In this document: one piece after another, positions 60,571 through 64,000 of the stretch | Layout of the letters: each line of letters opens with the position of its first letter | Position numbering within the stretch: position 1 is the first letter of the stretch | Assembly: GCA_950295325.1 (NCBI GenBank) | Contig: OX485804.1 | Coordinates: forward strand, 43,462,001 to 43,526,000 | Reading direction: 5' to 3' | DNA: 64,000 nt | Origin: Polytrichum commune | Lineage: Eukaryota > Streptophyta > Polytrichopsida > Polytrichales > Polytrichaceae | Translations under genes and position numbers: made by a program | The notes under the pieces: generated by a model | What the model was told of the DNA's origin: nothing | Database searches by the model: none | What the model saw: only the letters and a program-made list of their open reading frames with translations

Positions 60571-60679
60571 GAGGCAAATGACTATGGGCATGATTTTGAC
60601 TTGCTATTCATCTTGTGCTATTTGTGTGTTTTACATCCTACAAGAAGTGGGTGCAGATATAAAAAAAATTGTAGCCCAA

Positions 60680-61098
60680 TAAGGATGAGTTTCCATGTAG
60701 GCCGCTCACCCGCCATATTCAAGTGGCAATGAGGACAAATGTAATATAGTGGGGTCCACCATATTGTAGATGAAATGTACACAAAATGTACGTGAAATCT
60801 GTTGGGGTAGGGTTTGTATGTGCCCACTAGCTACTCTCATCTTCTCAAATTTGGGCCCACCTACTAACCCCCTCCTCCTCCTAAAATTGGTCTTCAATCC
60901 TCCGGTGACCGGCACTTGTTGGTCAAAAAGTGCTTTAGTGGGGGCATGGAAGTCTATTGGCCCATGTCCATAACCCCTTATATTCTACTACGCCACCGGA
61001 ATGTTGGTTGGTGGCTTTGTGCTTTTATGCATGAGAACACCTCCAAGCCACTATTATCTAGAGTCTAGGGGGGAGCACCCTACATGGAAACTCACCCT
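60680..61098. mobile_element. TIR element, family G (right-arm copy)
   Basis: Starts TAAGGATGAGTTTCCATGTA and ends CTACATGGAAACTCACCCT. Counterpart of 24337-24762, non-coding. Confidence 0.7.
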
Positions 61099-61609
61099 CA
61101 CACTCGCCTACGTTACTTGCTATAACTCAAGGATCTACAATATATTGTTTCTCTTATGTGGAATTGGTTGACATGCGTCTTTCCTTATGTTTTGGCAGGT
61201 TGCCAATGTCGGATAATATGCAAGCAAGTGTTCCTTCCTATGTGTGTTTATATGTCATTGGATATTGACAAAGAATCACTTGGATGCAATGCCCAACTAC
61301 ACCATTTGTGGTATTTAGTGTCACTTACAATTCGGAGTTATACAGTGCTATAACATTTTGCTAAGAATGTAACTTTCTACCAAGTGAAGTCATTTATGTT
61401 GCATAAAGTTCATATAGCATGCTTAATCTTTGTTGGTAACAAATGAAATCTATAGCGAGAAGTTTTAGCCTTGCTTAATTTCAAACAGTAGGTGACACTA
61501 AATACTATAAACGGTGTAATGGCAAGTGAGCTTGAATAGGATAGTGACATTTCTCCCCATTTATGATTAGGAAATCCAAACCAAGGCCTTGATGGTTTTT
61601 GGAGATGAT

Positions 61610-61800
61610 ATGAATATCTTTATTCAATGTTATGCATGTTAAGATTCTCTTTTTTCATAGATGGTCATATAGGTCCTCCCAATGGTAGTGTTGACTATTG
61701 ATTCTAGAATGGTTGATAGATTTTGAGCATCTTTTATATACTTGTCTTTCTGGTATCCATTCGTAGATCCACATTTAACCACACACCGATCAATTATACA
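61610..61800 (-). repeat. dispersed repeat family R, right arm, reverse copy
   Basis: Counterpart of 23630-23890 with 'gatccacatttaaccacacacc' and 'ttgactattgattctagaatggtt'. Non-coding. Confidence 0.6.
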
Positions 61801-62138
61801 TGAGTCATGACCAATGAACCGTAAGAGACCAATTTAGGCTTGCTTACATCATTGACAACAGCAGCGCATCATACTTTTACTGATCTATGTATCTTGAAGC
61901 CGTTATTATAATAATGCTATTTATTTGGTTATTTATTGGTTTGGTTTGGTTTTGTTTCATTTGGAAGCAGCAACTTGAGAATGAATTGCACTTATGTTGC
62001 TCACACAATCAAATATGTATAATTAAGATTTGAAATGTAATTCATTTAGAGTGACCAAGTCAAACTAGATAACATTTGTAGGCAGCATCTGTGATCCACA
62101 CTAATTGTAGCTTCTTGAGGTGCTTTGAAACCTCCACA

Positions 62139-62741
62139 CACGGGTAGATCACTTAGTGCATTTTAAAAACGACGTGCGGCATAATATAGAGAGGATTAAA
62201 ATCATAAAATCATTTGAAATAAAAATTATAAAGGAATTCCAAATAATGAAGGGGCCATTAAATGTAGACAATCCCATTATAAGTAAGTTAGATGGACATA
62301 AAATGTGGGCCATTATTTTTTTGTAAAATTAATATAGGGGCTGAAGACAAGGATCCTAGAAGGATCCTATGTGTTTTCATCATAACAGTGTTTGCAATGA
62401 TATTACTTTGCTATGGTCTCCTATGTGCTTTTTTCATAACTCTATTTGCAATGATATTATTGTTTGCACCCTTCTTTGTTTCCATGCTTTCCCTCAACAC
62501 TCGTCAATTGCGTTAGGAAGTAGATTAGCTTTTATTACTTAAAAGGAATATAGAGTACAAAAAATTGCAGTGACTTGGACAATATAAGTAATGGAAGGGT
62601 GCAAACAAATGGGCCATTTTTGAAATTTAAGTAATTATAGGGAGGCTTTAATTCAACCCTTGAAGGTAAATAGCCCCAAAACAAAACAAAATCCCCAGCC
62701 GCACGTGGTGCACAAAATGGCCTTAGAGTGATCTACCCGTG
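62139..62741. mobile_element. CACGGG-family MITE, 603 bp, with empty site in other arm
   Basis: CACGGGTAGATCACTTAGTG to CCTTAGAGTGATCTACCCGTG, with exact 8-bp duplication CCTCCACA (62131-62138 and 62742-62749). The left arm has a single TGTGGAGG at 23285-23292 with no insertion. The interior is the long version shared with 17063-17624. Confidence 0.95.
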
Positions 62742-62777
62742 CCTCCACATCATCTGCGCTCACTTATTTACTCTATC

Positions 62778-62944
62778 CGTAACACTATTAAGGTCCATAG
62801 CAATTTTCTTTGGGCTTGACAATATTCCATGTAGTATTCTCGGATATTTCCCACATTCTGAAGGAATGTGGGGAATATCCGGGAACACTACATGGAATAT
62901 TGTCAGTCTCACATAACATTGTTATAAATATGAATAATGTTATG
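62778..62944. mobile_element. foldback MITE, family F (copy 5, shared by both arms)
   Basis: Palindrome ending GAATAATGTTATG, with centre CCCACATTCTGAAGGAATGTGGG. Counterpart of 23112-23259. Confidence 0.85.
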
Positions 62945-63390
62945 TCCATTCTACATAGTTACTTGATTATGTCGCATGTGGTGTGCTTGCCTTATTACAC
63001 TAAATATTGTATTTAGTATCACCAATTCGTTTTGCCTTGCTCAATACTGCCCATGTAGTGTCACCAACACTGATTGTAAGCCTAACATTATTTGTCATTC
63101 CTTTGTAAAAAAATTTGGGCATTATGGATTCACATAGTTCCAACTAAGTGATTTGTCATGCAAATTTCAATCATACATGACAATTTCTCATCATATAAAT
63201 GTTAGGATACAGAATGTACCCAACTTTATTGCAATAATTGGCATTTGGATGAGCTTAAATGTAAGTTGGGAGACAGTATTTGTCAACTTATACATAAAAG
63301 GCGTCATTAGAAAAGCTATCACAATGACATAAAATACCATATTACACTAAATACAATAATATTCAATGTACTAGGTTTCTAATGCTTTCT

Positions 63391-63526
63391 CATAACATCA
63401 TTGATATCCATAACATTATTCTATGGGACTAACAATATTTCTTAAAAGATTCCCCCACATTCAGATTGAATGTGCAAAATATTGTCAGTCCCACGGAACA
63501 CTTATATGGATCTCAATAATGTTATG
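63391..63526. mobile_element. foldback MITE, family F (copy 6, right arm only)
   Basis: 136-bp palindrome from CATAACATCATTGATATCC to GGATCTCAATAATGTTATG. The left arm has the uninterrupted sequence GATGCATTCTAGTAC near 22465-22480, so this inserted after the duplication. The filled site reads TTTCT-element-CTAGT, consistent with a 2-bp CT duplication. Confidence 0.85.
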
Positions 63527-64000
63527 CTAGTACGTAGGTTATAACTAATAATATTTTATTGGAGTCTCACCACAATGCACCCAGTCTCAAAGTTGATAAA
63601 GGTGCATTGGGTAACTTATTTTATGCCAAAAGAATCACAAAGAGCAACAAAGTATGTAAGTTCTAGACAAGGTAACCCTTCAAGGCTCAAGAGGGCTGAG
63701 AGGGGTTACTAAACATAACCAATTCGGCATCCTTTTCTTTGGACTTTCTAATTGTGAAGATCAACACCCTAGATTGAGAGTATGGGATTGAGAGGTTACA
63801 TTATGTCGAAGGTATCGTCTTTCCAAATCTTGAATTGCCCCTCATGTGTCAAATGGTTATAAAACAATGTACATGATTACAGTCATGACAAGCCAAACTC
63901 CTCATAAAAAAAAATTTAGTGTCATGGGGGGGGGGGGGGCTCCTTGGAGAGGATTGTATATCACGTACAACTAAGGGGTATTATTGGAGGAGGTATTTTG

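Larger units (their letters stand above)
57795..64000 (+). repeat. right arm of inverted duplication (MATE copy 2)
   Basis: Reverse-orientation partner of 21985-29437. The inner edge is at about 57795 (CTCCAGAAAGTCATATGCCT against AGGCATATGACTTTCCGGAG). Homology continues to the window end. Insertions private to this arm: the 603-bp MITE at 62139 and the foldback MITE at 63391. Confidence 0.95.

Noticed and set aside
1-64000. CRISPR array, operons, riboswitches, bacterial promoters
   Set aside because: No regularly spaced short repeats with unique spacers; introns, SINE, LINEs and MITEs show that this is plant nuclear DNA.

Overview
This is nuclear DNA from a land plant with a large, AT-rich, repeat-filled genome. 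The evidence is the plant DTX/MATE transporters, a plant-type short-chain reductase, L1-type LINE remains with a zf-RVT end, Ty3/gypsy integrase, many MITEs, and a pseudogene with plant-like introns. The MATE and SDR genes have no introns in their coding sequence. The texture would fit a bryophyte, lycophyte or fern, but I cannot name the species. Only three genes look intact: two near-identical MATE transporters and one SDR oxidoreductase. Nearly everything else is mobile DNA in various states of decay.

Layout. 1-12 kb: gene-poor DNA with small foldback elements and a 410-bp MITE. 12.05-17.06 kb: a degraded LINE (endonuclease, reverse transcriptase) on +, cut off by a 562-bp MITE. 17.6-21 kb: a short tandem array, then the SDR gene between two ~430-bp direct repeats. 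22-29.4 kb: left arm of an inverted duplication carrying MATE copy 1 (-). 29.4-30.2 kb: integrase pseudogene. 31.1-42.1 kb: a divergent pair of decayed genes, a transposase-like gene (-) and a multi-exon gene (+) ending in what looks like a beta-class DNA methyltransferase domain. 45.6-47.8 kb: the RNase H/zinc-finger half of a LINE (-). 48-48.6 kb: a ~180-bp tandem repeat. 50.2-51 kb: a MITE nested inside a member of its own family. 52.2-53.0 kb: a cluster of a palindromic motif. 53.07-53.42 kb: a poly-G/poly-C-ended element. 55.4-56.8 kb: 3' end of an L1-type LINE. 57.8-64 kb: right arm of the duplication with MATE copy 2 (+).

The duplicated arms act as a built-in comparison. Elements in both arms predate the duplication. 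Elements in one arm have an empty site in the other, giving exact insertion points for a LINE, a SINE, a hAT-like element and two MITE families. The SINE ends in the same ~31 bp as the L1-type LINE, so it probably borrows that LINE's machinery. The best candidate for an undescribed system is the 31-42 kb pair: a transposase-like gene diverging from a methyltransferase-like gene. Both are broken here, so it would be a fossil of such an element. A second speculative idea is that the two LINE halves at 17.06 and 47.77 kb were split by one ~31-kb inversion, which would also explain why the MATE copies now face each other.
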